Made by a program: the position numbers and the translations under genes. The notes beneath the pieces are model-generated. The model did no database searches, was not told the origin of the DNA, and saw only the letters and a list, made by a program, of their open reading frames with translations. From NCBI GenBank assembly GCA_902749685.1, contig CACVKW010001488.1:1-64000 (forward strand): 64,000 nt of DNA. Reading direction: 5' to 3'. Below, in pieces: positions 57,079 to 64,000 of this stretch; the stretch's first letter is position 1; each line of letters opens with the position of its first letter. This DNA is from Olavius sp. associated proteobacterium Delta 1 (GTDB lineage: Bacteria; Desulfobacterota; Desulfobacteria; Desulfobacterales; JAFDCJ01).

Positions 57079-59587
57079 ACAACATTCCTTTCCGGGCCAT
57101 CAGTTCGTCATAGGTGCCCATTTCAAGAATTTTGCCGGCTTTCATAACCGCCACTTTGTCATAGTTTTTGATGGTATCCAGCCGGTGAACAACGGAAACC
57201 ACCGTGCTTTTTTTCTTCCAGCGGGTTTCCAGCAGATTTTGGATACGCGTCTGGGCTTTATTGTCAAGCGCCGAAGTCGCTTCGTCCATTATCAAAATCC
57301 TGGGAGCCTTGAGAAATATGCGGGCGATCGCCAGTTTTTGTTGCTGCCCGCCGGACAGTTTGTCACCTTTGGAACCGACCTGATAGTGCATACCGATTTC
57401 AATGATGGCTTCCAGGAGATCTTCCTCAATTAACAGCTGGATGATGCTCTGGTTGATAATTTCCTGGGCCTGGGGATTGGATGTCTTGGTTTTGCCGAAA
57501 AATATATTGTTTAAGATGGTCTGGGAATATATGTATTCCGACATTTGATAAAGGGTAAAGGCCCCGGGATCGTCTTCGGCAATTTTTTCGCGGAACAGGG
57601 CCCGACCTTCAAGGATCAACATTTCCAATATCTCCGGCAACGCTGCCATCTTATGGATGCCCGGGGTAAACCGCAGGGCCAATTCCAGGAGTTTATGGCG
57701 ATCTTCAGCATCCAGTTCATGCAGCCTTTTTTTTCTTAAATGCTCTTCCAGGACCTTAAACTCTTCCAATTCATCGGCGTTGATGGGGCTTTGTTTGAAA
57801 AATACGGCATCCGGCGGCAGATTTCCCAAAATATCCACTGTTTGCCGGCAGAGATTGGTACCCAGGCTAAGCAGCGGCCGGGTTAAATCAGCCGTGTCCA
57901 AAAAGTTTAAAAAATATTCGCTTTTCGCCAGATTCTGGTTGGTAAATTTACTCTTATTGGGAGCGCCGAAGGTTAAGTTTTCCGAGACACTGGAGTGGTA
58001 AAGATATTTGTTTTCATCAAAAAATTCCACGTAATCCGCCAGTTCTGCGCCGTAATCCTGCTGGAAGTTCTTGCGGATGCGGACAATCACATCTACCAGC
58101 TCTGCATGTTTGTCGTGGGTTAAAATTGCATTAAGCCCAAAACGCAATACGTCTACGAAAATACCGGTTTGATGGAGGACGGCAATGGTGTCATCCAGGG
58201 TGGGCATCTTTTCGTTGGCCTCTGCCTGGCCATTGTCGCCGGTTTTTGCCCGACAGGAATAGAGAATGTTTTCCTCAATCGTGCCGTCAAATATGAAGGG
58301 ATTCTGGGCCACAAAACCGATGTTGTTGATCATGTCTTTTTTGGTGAGCCCGGAAACTTCTTTGTCTCCGATCATGACGCTGCCGCTGGTGTATTTATAC
58401 AGCTGACCGATACACAATGCCAATGTGCTTTTACCGCTGCCTGAAAACCCCACCAGGGCCATATGTTCGCCCTGCTTGAGAGACAGGTTAATGCCGTCTA
58501 ACAGACGAATACCGCTATCGGTGACAAAAGACAGATCCTTGACTTCAACGCTGCCTTCCAGTTCCAGGGCGTCACGGTCGCGGGGTTCGATCTCATGCTC
58601 GGCCGCCACGTCAAAAAATTCCATGGTGCGCCGGTAGTTGACCTGGCCGTCCTGGTAGACTTGATAAAATTCGATGAGATCTTTCCAGGGTTCGAATAAG
58701 CGTTCTTGAGCCGACAGAAATGCAACCAGGGCTCCCAGTTCCAGCTGGCCCTTGATGGTCAAATAACCACCTAAAAGAAATACCAGAAAAGGGCCCAGAC
58801 TCGTGAAGAAACCGTTGGCGGTTTTGACGGCGAATCGATACAGACTCCAGACGATCCTGATTTTTAAAAGGCGGTCCACCAGCTTGTTGTATTTACGGCC
58901 TTCGATCCGATAGGCGCCGTTGCCGTGGATCTCGTGAATTCCGGAAATAGATTCTGCAATCCGGGCCGAAAATGTTCGGGCAGCGTCCACCCGCTTTTTA
59001 TTGGCCCGATTGGCGCCTCTTTGAAGCAGCGGTACCAGAAAAATGATAATCGGGTAAATGCTCAAAGATACGGCCGCTAAAAGCGGATTCAGCAAGAACA
59101 GATAGGCGGCTAGCCCCAGCAGCATCAACAAGTTGGTGACAGGAGCAGCCACCGCCATGCCCACAAAATTACCGGGCAAGGTTAACTCCGTAGTGAGGGC
59201 ATTGACCACGGTTCCGGGTTGGGTTTTTCTGAAAAAATTTAGCGGCAGGGTCAAGATATGCTGGTAGAGGTCCTTACGCATCCGGGCGGTGGTACGCTGG
59301 GTGATAAGGGTCTGAATAATATTGGTCAGGTATTTTAAGACACTGGAGAAGACCACCGCCGCCAGATATAGGCCGCAGTACAAAAGCAGCAGATCGATGT
59401 TTCTCAGCTTAATGGCTTCGTTGACAACGCGCCTTTGGGCCTCAAGCGGTACAATTCTGGCAAAAATCATCACGGCGATGATCAACATAAGCAGCAGTTG
59501 GAGTTTAAGGTTGCCGGCGAATATCCAGGAGAACAGCGAACGCTTGACAATGGGGGGCTCAGCTTTTGCCATAGCTAGTTCCTTCAC
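57056..59587 (-). CDS. ABC exporter (half-transporter) with enlarged ATPase domain
   Basis: An 843-aa fused membrane/ATPase half-transporter. Residues 25-320 hold six transmembrane helices of the exporter fold. The ATPase domain has Walker A GFSGSGKSTL near 379, Q-loop GFVAQNPFIFDGTIEENILY, signature LSGGQQQKLAIAR near 742 and Walker B ILIMDEATSALD. The distance from Walker A to the signature is about 360 residues; in ordinary exporters it is near 110. The extra 250 residues repeat a Q-loop-like pattern twice: LYHSSVSENLTFGAP and YIYSQTILNNIFFGKT. Substrate unknown; lipid, peptide or glycan export are all possible. The gene overlaps the cNMP-binding protein gene downstream. Confidence 0.85.
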   Translation of the reverse strand: MKELAMAKAEPPIVKRSLFSWIFAGNLKLQLLLMLIIAVMIFARIVPLEAQRRVVNEAIKLRNIDLLLLYCGLYLAAVVFSSVLKYLTNIIQTLITQRTTARMRKDLYQHILTLPLNFFRKTQPGTVVNALTTELTLPGNFVGMAVAAPVTNLLMLLGLAAYLFLLNPLLAAVSLSIYPIIIFLVPLLQRGANRANKKRVDAARTFSARIAESISGIHEIHGNGAYRIEGRKYNKLVDRLLKIRIVWSLYRFAVKTANGFFTSLGPFLVFLLGGYLTIKGQLELGALVAFLSAQERLFEPWKDLIEFYQVYQDGQVNYRRTMEFFDVAAEHEIEPRDRDALELEGSVEVKDLSFVTDSGIRLLDGINLSLKQGEHMALVGFSGSGKSTLALCIGQLYKYTSGSVMIGDKEVSGLTKKDMINNIGFVAQNPFIFDGTIEENILYSCRAKTGDNGQAEANEKMPTLDDTIAVLHQTGIFVDVLRFGLNAILTHDKHAELVDVIVRIRKNFQQDYGAELADYVEFFDENKYLYHSSVSENLTFGAPNKSKFTNQNLAKSEYFLNFLDTADLTRPLLSLGTNLCRQTVDILGNLPPDAVFFKQSPINADELEEFKVLEEHLRKKRLHELDAEDRHKLLELALRFTPGIHKMAALPEILEMLILEGRALFREKIAEDDPGAFTLYQMSEYIYSQTILNNIFFGKTKTSNPQAQEIINQSIIQLLIEEDLLEAIIEIGMHYQVGSKGDKLSGGQQQKLAIARIFLKAPRILIMDEATSALDNKAQTRIQNLLETRWKKKSTVVSVVHRLDTIKNYDKVAVMKAGKILEMGTYDELMARKGMLYELVGIK

Positions 59588-60024
59588 CTTATTTGGAAGT
59601 TGCTGTAAAGTATCAGAGGAAGACTAAAGAATTCGGTCGTTCTATTATTTCGTAATTATTACTATTAATGTATGCCCCTGACAAGAATAATTTTGTGAGT
59701 CCTAATTTAACCACTGATTAAGCATTTGCAACTTTGACTCGCCTGAGTGTTCGGCCGAGGGACTCATTGCCGGCCCAAACGGTTTAGGTTCATTTCTTTT
59801 GCGTTTCGGTAACGTGCTGTGCTAATTAATTCGTCATGTAAAATAGGCTATTCAGGTTTGAGATCTTTTTTATGAATACTGAAGATTGTTGTTAAATCGA
59901 ATTCCTGACGGATTAATTTATTAGTGCTGCGCATTTTTTATGATTTTTTTCTTTATCAACCTATTCAACTTCACACCCGAGACCTGTAGCCTTAAATTTC
60001 TATCGTTATACTGCTGGGAGGTTA
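59588..60024. other. Divergent intergenic region, ABC exporter / SpoIIE gene
   Basis: About 440 bp, AT-rich. I see no gene. GACTCGCCTGAGTG and GAGGGACTC near 59735-59765 hint at a weak inverted repeat. CTGGGAGGTTA just before the ATG at 60025 is the likely ribosome-binding site. Confidence 0.4.
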
Positions 60025-62160
60025 ATGATGCGATTCCGCTGGAAGTTGATGATTTTGCTCTTATTGATAGCGATCGTGCCGATAACGGCCATGCGGATGT
60101 TGGGAACGCGAGGCGTGAGGATGCTGGGAGACGAACTGGTCGCTCGATCCAGGAAAAATCTTAATGTCACTACCAAAAACCGGCTGAAGTTTGTGGTTGA
60201 TTCATATTCGCAGATGCTATCCCAGAAAAGGGAAACGCTTGAGATTGCGCTGGTGTACCAGGCGGCAGAGATCGAACGTTTATTGGCCCAAAACATGACC
60301 GAACCGGCTTCCGCTTATTTTGCCGAAGACATTGATTCCGGACGCGACCTGCCGCCGGACCTTGACAGCGCATCGGATTATTTCCGTGTCATTTCCGAGC
60401 ATGAAATGGAATTGTTTAAAATCACCTATTCGGCCCAGGTATTCAATTTCGCACCCGGTGTCAAGGCCTCGGCGGTCAAAGACGATATTGATCGCTTATC
60501 GCATCTAACCCCGGTATATCTGGGTTTGTCGCAATATCTCAAAGATCTGGTGATCTGGCAATATACCGCCCTGGAGAACGGACTCTACACTGCCTATCCC
60601 GGTCATGGCGGTTTTGCGGAGAATTATGATCCAAGAAAACAGATCTGGTATTCTGCAGCTGCTGATCCTAATTCGGACTGGACCGACCAGTTCGTTGATG
60701 CGCTGACGGGTCGACGGGTCATTTCGGTCTCTCGTCCCGTAATGGGACCCGCCGGGCAGGTCAGGGGCGTCACCGCAATAATTATTTCCATCCGTAATTT
60801 GCTGGGGCGCAGGCTGCTTTCACAACATATTCCCAACCAAACCCGGGCCTTTGTCGCATATCCGGCCACCCAACCCGGAACGGATGATATGGGCATTCGT
60901 GTGATTGCGCGTGAAAGTACCACCGATATCAAGCAGCGCAGCTGGCATACTCCGTTTAAAGCAGACTGGCTGGTTGCTGATGACGATAGCCAATACCAGG
61001 CAATGTTGCATGATTTTGAAAACGGCCGCGGCAATATTCGCCGAATTCATTACAAGAACTGTGATTGCCTATGGGTATACGGGCCGATCCATCAAAACAG
61101 CTTTTTGATGCTTATTACCCCATACACCGAAATTCTTGAACCGGCGCTTCAGGCCGAAGCATATATTCAATCCCAAATTCAAAAACTGATTGCTTTCACC
61201 AATTATGCGATTGGCGGGATTCTCGTGGTGATCATTGCGCTGGCCCTGGTATTTTCACGATCCGTCACCAGACCGCTGCAGATACTGGCTGACGGTGCCA
61301 AGAGACTTGCCAACGGGCAGCTTGAAACCACAGTAAAGATCCGTTCGCGGGATGAGTTCGGGGATATGGCACAGGTGTTTAACAGTGTCGGACCCCGGCT
61401 GGAAGAAAACTACCAGCTGCGAAAATCACTGGATTTGGCCATGGAGGTTCAGCAGAATCTTCTACCCAAATTTGATCCCCAAATCGATGGATTGGAAATA
61501 GCGGGAAAAAGCGATTATTGCGAGGAAACCGGTGGCGATTACTATGATTATCTTGCAATCGGACACGATCGGGTCCGGGTTGTAGTCGGCGATGTATCCG
61601 GACACGGGATTTCATCGGCCCTGTTGATGACAACGGCCCGCGCGTTGTTGCGGCAACGCACGTCACAGCCCGGCAGCATCCGAGAGATTGTGGCCGATGT
61701 CAATCGGCAGTTGACGGAAGACACCGAGGACTCCGGCCAATTTATGACCCTTTTTTACGGTGAAATTAATCTAACTGAAAAAATGCTGCACTGGGTTCGC
61801 GCCGGACATGATGCCGCCCTTTTTTATGACATTCAATCGGATTCTTTTGAAGAGCTTGTCGGAGGCGGTTTGCCCCTGGGGGTCACCGAGAACACCGCCT
61901 ATGATCAGCTGCAGCGCGACCTCCGGCCGGGGCAGATTATCGTTATCGGCACAGACGGCATCTGGGAAACTCATAATGTCCAGGGCGCGATGTTCGGTAA
62001 AAAAAATCTGCAAAATATCATCAGGGCCCATGCGGATCGGACTCCCCGGGATATTGTTGACGCGGTAACTGCCGCGTTGGATGATTTCCGTTACCCCCTT
62101 AAGACCAGAGCTGATGATATTACGCTGGTCGTCGTCAAGATTAAAGCCCTTGGCGCATGA
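60025..62160 (+). CDS. Membrane SpoIIE/RsbU-type PP2C phosphatase with Cache and HAMP
   Basis: A 711-aa inner-membrane sensor phosphatase. The first helix is at residues 8-22 (MILLLLIAIVPITA). The periplasmic part (about 25-390) has a Cache-like fold with LYTAYPGHGGFAENYDPRKQ and WYSAAADPNSDWTDQFVDAL. The second helix is IGGILVVIIALALVF near 400, followed by a HAMP domain (VTRPLQILADGAKRLANGQL). The C-terminal PP2C/SpoIIE domain (480-711) shows GGDYYDYLAIG, VGDVSGHGISSALLMTTARA, GTDGIWE and DDITLVVVKI, the metal sites. It should dephosphorylate the STAS protein at 55520 when its ligand or stress signal is sensed. Confidence 0.92.
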   Translation: MMRFRWKLMILLLLIAIVPITAMRMLGTRGVRMLGDELVARSRKNLNVTTKNRLKFVVDSYSQMLSQKRETLEIALVYQAAEIERLLAQNMTEPASAYFAEDIDSGRDLPPDLDSASDYFRVISEHEMELFKITYSAQVFNFAPGVKASAVKDDIDRLSHLTPVYLGLSQYLKDLVIWQYTALENGLYTAYPGHGGFAENYDPRKQIWYSAAADPNSDWTDQFVDALTGRRVISVSRPVMGPAGQVRGVTAIIISIRNLLGRRLLSQHIPNQTRAFVAYPATQPGTDDMGIRVIARESTTDIKQRSWHTPFKADWLVADDDSQYQAMLHDFENGRGNIRRIHYKNCDCLWVYGPIHQNSFLMLITPYTEILEPALQAEAYIQSQIQKLIAFTNYAIGGILVVIIALALVFSRSVTRPLQILADGAKRLANGQLETTVKIRSRDEFGDMAQVFNSVGPRLEENYQLRKSLDLAMEVQQNLLPKFDPQIDGLEIAGKSDYCEETGGDYYDYLAIGHDRVRVVVGDVSGHGISSALLMTTARALLRQRTSQPGSIREIVADVNRQLTEDTEDSGQFMTLFYGEINLTEKMLHWVRAGHDAALFYDIQSDSFEELVGGGLPLGVTENTAYDQLQRDLRPGQIIVIGTDGIWETHNVQGAMFGKKNLQNIIRAHADRTPRDIVDAVTAALDDFRYPLKTRADDITLVVVKIKALGA

Positions 62161-62181
62161 TCTGTCATCGCTCATTTTGCT

Positions 62182-62211
62182 TTGACAAAACTCGCAACAA
62201 AAGACTATATT
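62182..62211 (+). promoter_or_regulatory. Sigma70 promoter for the DUF2065-queA genes
   Basis: TTGACA (62182-62187), an 18-bp spacer and TATATT (62206-62211), about 200 bp upstream of the DUF2065 ATG. Confidence 0.55.
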
Positions 62212-62410
62212 CGTGCCTTGCAGGTTATGCTAGATTTTTGATTACAAACCGGCAGATTAAGATGAATTTGGATGCACAGATCTAATAATGGAATAATAAT
62301 GGAATTTAGGGACTCAGGGATTTTATAATTTTATCAAACTTAAACTATTGATATTCTCTCTCAATTCCTGAATTTAATAATTTGCCGCGTATTGGACAGG
62401 TCTGAAACGA

Positions 62411-62596
62411 ATGAAATTTTTTCTATGCGTCGTCGGGATGGTTATGATTATCGAAGGATTGCCTTATTTTTCCTTTCCGGAAAAAATGAAATTCTGGATC
62501 CAAAAAATTGCTGAAATCCCTGATGGTTCTTTGCGAAGGTTCGGACTTGTACTGATGGTAATCGGATTGGTATTGGTCTATTTCGGCCGGAACTGA
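62411..62596 (+). CDS. DUF2065 small membrane protein
   Basis: A 61-aa protein with two hydrophobic helices: KFFLCVVGMVMIIEGLPYFS and FGLVLMVIGLVLVYFGRN, joined by a short charged loop (PEKMKFWIQKIAEIPDGS). The layout, with MIIEG-x-PYF at the end of the first helix and RRFGLVLMVIGL in the second, matches the DUF2065 family (YjeT-like), small inner-membrane proteins of unknown role found widely in proteobacteria. It lies 78 bp of repeat-type spacer before queA. Confidence 0.85.
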   Translation: MKFFLCVVGMVMIIEGLPYFSFPEKMKFWIQKIAEIPDGSLRRFGLVLMVIGLVLVYFGRN

Positions 62597-62673
62597 AGGG
62601 TTCAGGTTTCGGGTGTCAGGAAACAGAAGACAGACGACAGAGGTCAGAAAACAGAGTTACACAATTATTGGTT

Positions 62674-63738
62674 ATGTACAGTTTAAACGACTATCACTAC
62701 GATCTGCCGCCGGAGCTGATTGCACAGCAGCCGATGGAGCAGCGGGACCGCTCGAGGCTTTTGTGTCTTGATCGGCAAGCCGGCAGGTTGACACATACTA
62801 TTTTCAGCAACATCGGCCTCAATCTCAACGCCGGTGATGTTCTGGTCGTCAACAACACCGCGGTGATTCCCGGACGTCTGGCAGGCAAAAAAGATACCGG
62901 CGGCAAGGTTGAGGTGCTTATCTCTGATTTTGTCGGCGGTCAAAAATCCAATGAGGAAAACGGCAACTTTGTCAGCCGTTGTCTGGTAAAGGCTTCAAAA
63001 CGTTCCGTACCCGGCACCTGGTTTCATTTTGCTGACGGTTTGAAAGCCGAGGTGCTCGCGGCCAGCAACGGAGACTATCACCTTAAATTTTATAGCGATG
63101 GTGATTTTGAAACTTTGCTGTACCGGATTGGACAAGTTCCCCTTCCGCCTTATATTAAGAGAAATTCCGGAGGGATGTCCGATTGTGACGACCAATCGTC
63201 TTATCAAACGGTATATGCCAGCCGTAAGGGGGCTATTGCTGCTCCCACCGCGGGATTGCATTTTACCCAAAACCTGTTGAATGATCTGCGAGCCGCCGGA
63301 GTTCATATTGTCGAGCTTACGCTGCATGTGGGTTATGGTACATTTTTGCCGGTCAGGGTCACTGATATCCGGCGACATCAAATGCATGCGGAACCGTTTA
63401 CCATCTCTGCCAAGGCCGCCGAGACGATAAATACAGCCCGCAGGGACGGAAAACGTGTGGTTACTGTCGGCACCACCTGTGTCAGAACCCTTGAATACGC
63501 TTCCAATTCAAACGGAGAGGTTCAGGCCGGCAGTGGCAGTTGTGACCTGTTTATTTATCCCGGATATCGGTTTAAAACCGTTGATGCCATGATTACCAAT
63601 TTTCACCTGCCCCAATCAACCCTCCTGATGCTGGTATCCGCTTTTGCGGACCGGCATAATGTGCTGAATGCATATCAGGAGGCGATCAGGCAACGTTACA
63701 GGTTCTATAGTTACGGGGATGCGATGTACATTTATTAA
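62674..63738 (+). CDS. queA: S-adenosylmethionine:tRNA ribosyltransferase-isomerase
   Basis: Transfers and isomerises the ribosyl group of SAM onto preQ1 in tRNA, giving epoxyqueuosine. ATG 62674 is chosen (354 aa); the frame has an upstream TTG at 62668. The N-terminus YSLNDYHYDLPPELIAQQPM is diagnostic, followed by DVLVVNNTAVIPGRL, RKGAIAAPTAGLHFTQNLLN, VELTLHVGYGTFLPVRV and VTVGTTCVRTLEYAS, then TNFHLPQSTLLMLVSAFAD, the standard QueA blocks in order. It is followed by the probable start of tgt, the preceding enzyme of the queuosine pathway. Confidence 0.96.
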   Translation: MYSLNDYHYDLPPELIAQQPMEQRDRSRLLCLDRQAGRLTHTIFSNIGLNLNAGDVLVVNNTAVIPGRLAGKKDTGGKVEVLISDFVGGQKSNEENGNFVSRCLVKASKRSVPGTWFHFADGLKAEVLAASNGDYHLKFYSDGDFETLLYRIGQVPLPPYIKRNSGGMSDCDDQSSYQTVYASRKGAIAAPTAGLHFTQNLLNDLRAAGVHIVELTLHVGYGTFLPVRVTDIRRHQMHAEPFTISAKAAETINTARRDGKRVVTVGTTCVRTLEYASNSNGEVQAGSGSCDLFIYPGYRFKTVDAMITNFHLPQSTLLMLVSAFADRHNVLNAYQEAIRQRYRFYSYGDAMYIY

Positions 63739-63962
63739 ATACCGGATGCCGGATACTGGATATCGGCTTTAGGTGAGCGGCAGTTTTGGGAACAGCGGTC
63801 AGATGACAGAAGGCAGAATTCAGAATCCTGCATACAAGCAGCCAGTATCCAGAAACAGCAGGGTCAGTTACAAGTAACCAGTGACCTGAGACCAGAGACA
63901 AGCAACCAGAGGCAAGTTACCGGCAACAAGAAATCAGGAACCAAAAACCGATAGCCAGAACC
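63739..63962. repeat. Spacer repeats between queA and tgt
   Basis: CGGATGCCGGATACTGGATA (63744-63763) is a heptamer-type block; AGCCAGTATCCAG near 63838 is its reverse. Between and after are GACAGAAGGCAG and ACCAGAGACAAGCAACCAG type units running up to the ATG at 63963. No gene was recognised. Confidence 0.65.
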
Positions 63963-64000
63963 ATGTTTTCTTTTGACGTCGTAGCAAAATCAACCGAATC
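63963..64000 (+). CDS. tgt: Probable queuine/preQ1 tRNA-ribosyltransferase, first codons only
   Basis: ATG 63963 opens MFSFDVVAKSTES up to the window edge. Tgt proteins often begin with a short strand of the form MF-x-F-x-(V/L)-x-A, and tgt usually follows queA, so the assignment rests on position and on 12 residues only. The rest lies outside the window. Confidence 0.5.
   Translation, partial: MFSFDVVAKSTE

Noticed and set aside
1-64000. tRNA, rRNA and insertion-sequence genes
   Set aside because: I looked for T-loop-like GGTTCGAATCC stretches, rRNA text and transposase motifs and found none; a covariance search would be needed for certainty.

Overview
The window looks like a chromosomal segment from an uncultured or little-studied Desulfobacterota (deltaproteobacterial) bacterium, probably related to Desulfobacterales. 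The basis is gene content (GatCAB, endonuclease-type MutL, QueA then Tgt, a trimeric-type porin, DUF2065, SpoIIE/RsbW/RsbV signalling, PIN toxin-antitoxin loci), moderate GC, and intergenic spacers filled with short low-complexity repeats. The assignment is an inference from reading; no search was run. I found no rRNA, tRNA, CRISPR array or intact insertion sequence.

Layout. 181-4247 (minus): a four-gene glycan operon (DUF2304-GT2, GT2, LPG-synthase-type membrane protein, sulfotransferase). 4552-10250 (plus): SPOR protein, gatC, gatA, a broken GxxExxY gene inside inverted repeats, a small conserved-looking protein, and mutL. 10382-11599: two toxin-antitoxin loci, one with a wrecked toxin. 11660-13127: a porin with promoter, long leader and terminator. 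13509-17109 (minus): a TolB-like/VCBS protein and gatB. 17691-19185: PAP2 phosphatase and a third toxin-antitoxin pair with a perfect palindromic operator. 19328-37203: a large surface-glycan region with two TMTC-like membrane/TPR proteins, GT39, GT9, three MurG-like glycosyltransferases, two GT4 enzymes, two polysaccharide deacetylases, a histidine phosphatase and an acetyltransferase. 37479-40966: a nucleotide cyclase, a radical SAM/SPASM-like protein and an O-methyltransferase.

41386-55505 is the most unusual stretch: a minimal FtsX permease, a LolD-like ATPase, a 1682-residue protein joining a degenerate M28-peptidase-like domain to an FtsX permease, two large OPT/DUF6785-like membrane proteins, a secreted protein, an internally duplicated protein, a PqqD-family protein and a 45-codon ORF starting one base after it. 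I read this as one candidate export or peptide-handling system that I cannot match to a described one. 55520-62160 carries RsbV-, RsbW- and RsbU-like partner-switching proteins around a cyclic-nucleotide-binding protein and an ABC exporter whose ATPase domain has a roughly 250-residue insertion. 62411-64000 holds DUF2065, queA and the first codons of a probable tgt.

Several repeat families pervade the spacers: ATCCAGC/T heptamers in long arrays, GGAATTCGGAAGTTGGAA-like, GGGCATAGCGCATGG-like, GTTCAGG-like, TTGAATATTGAA-like and CCACGAAGAGCACGAAG-like. They often occur as facing inverted copies, and they have entered coding sequence: the MutL linker, the N-terminus of the 1682-residue protein, and the last codons and stop of GatB and of one glycosyltransferase.
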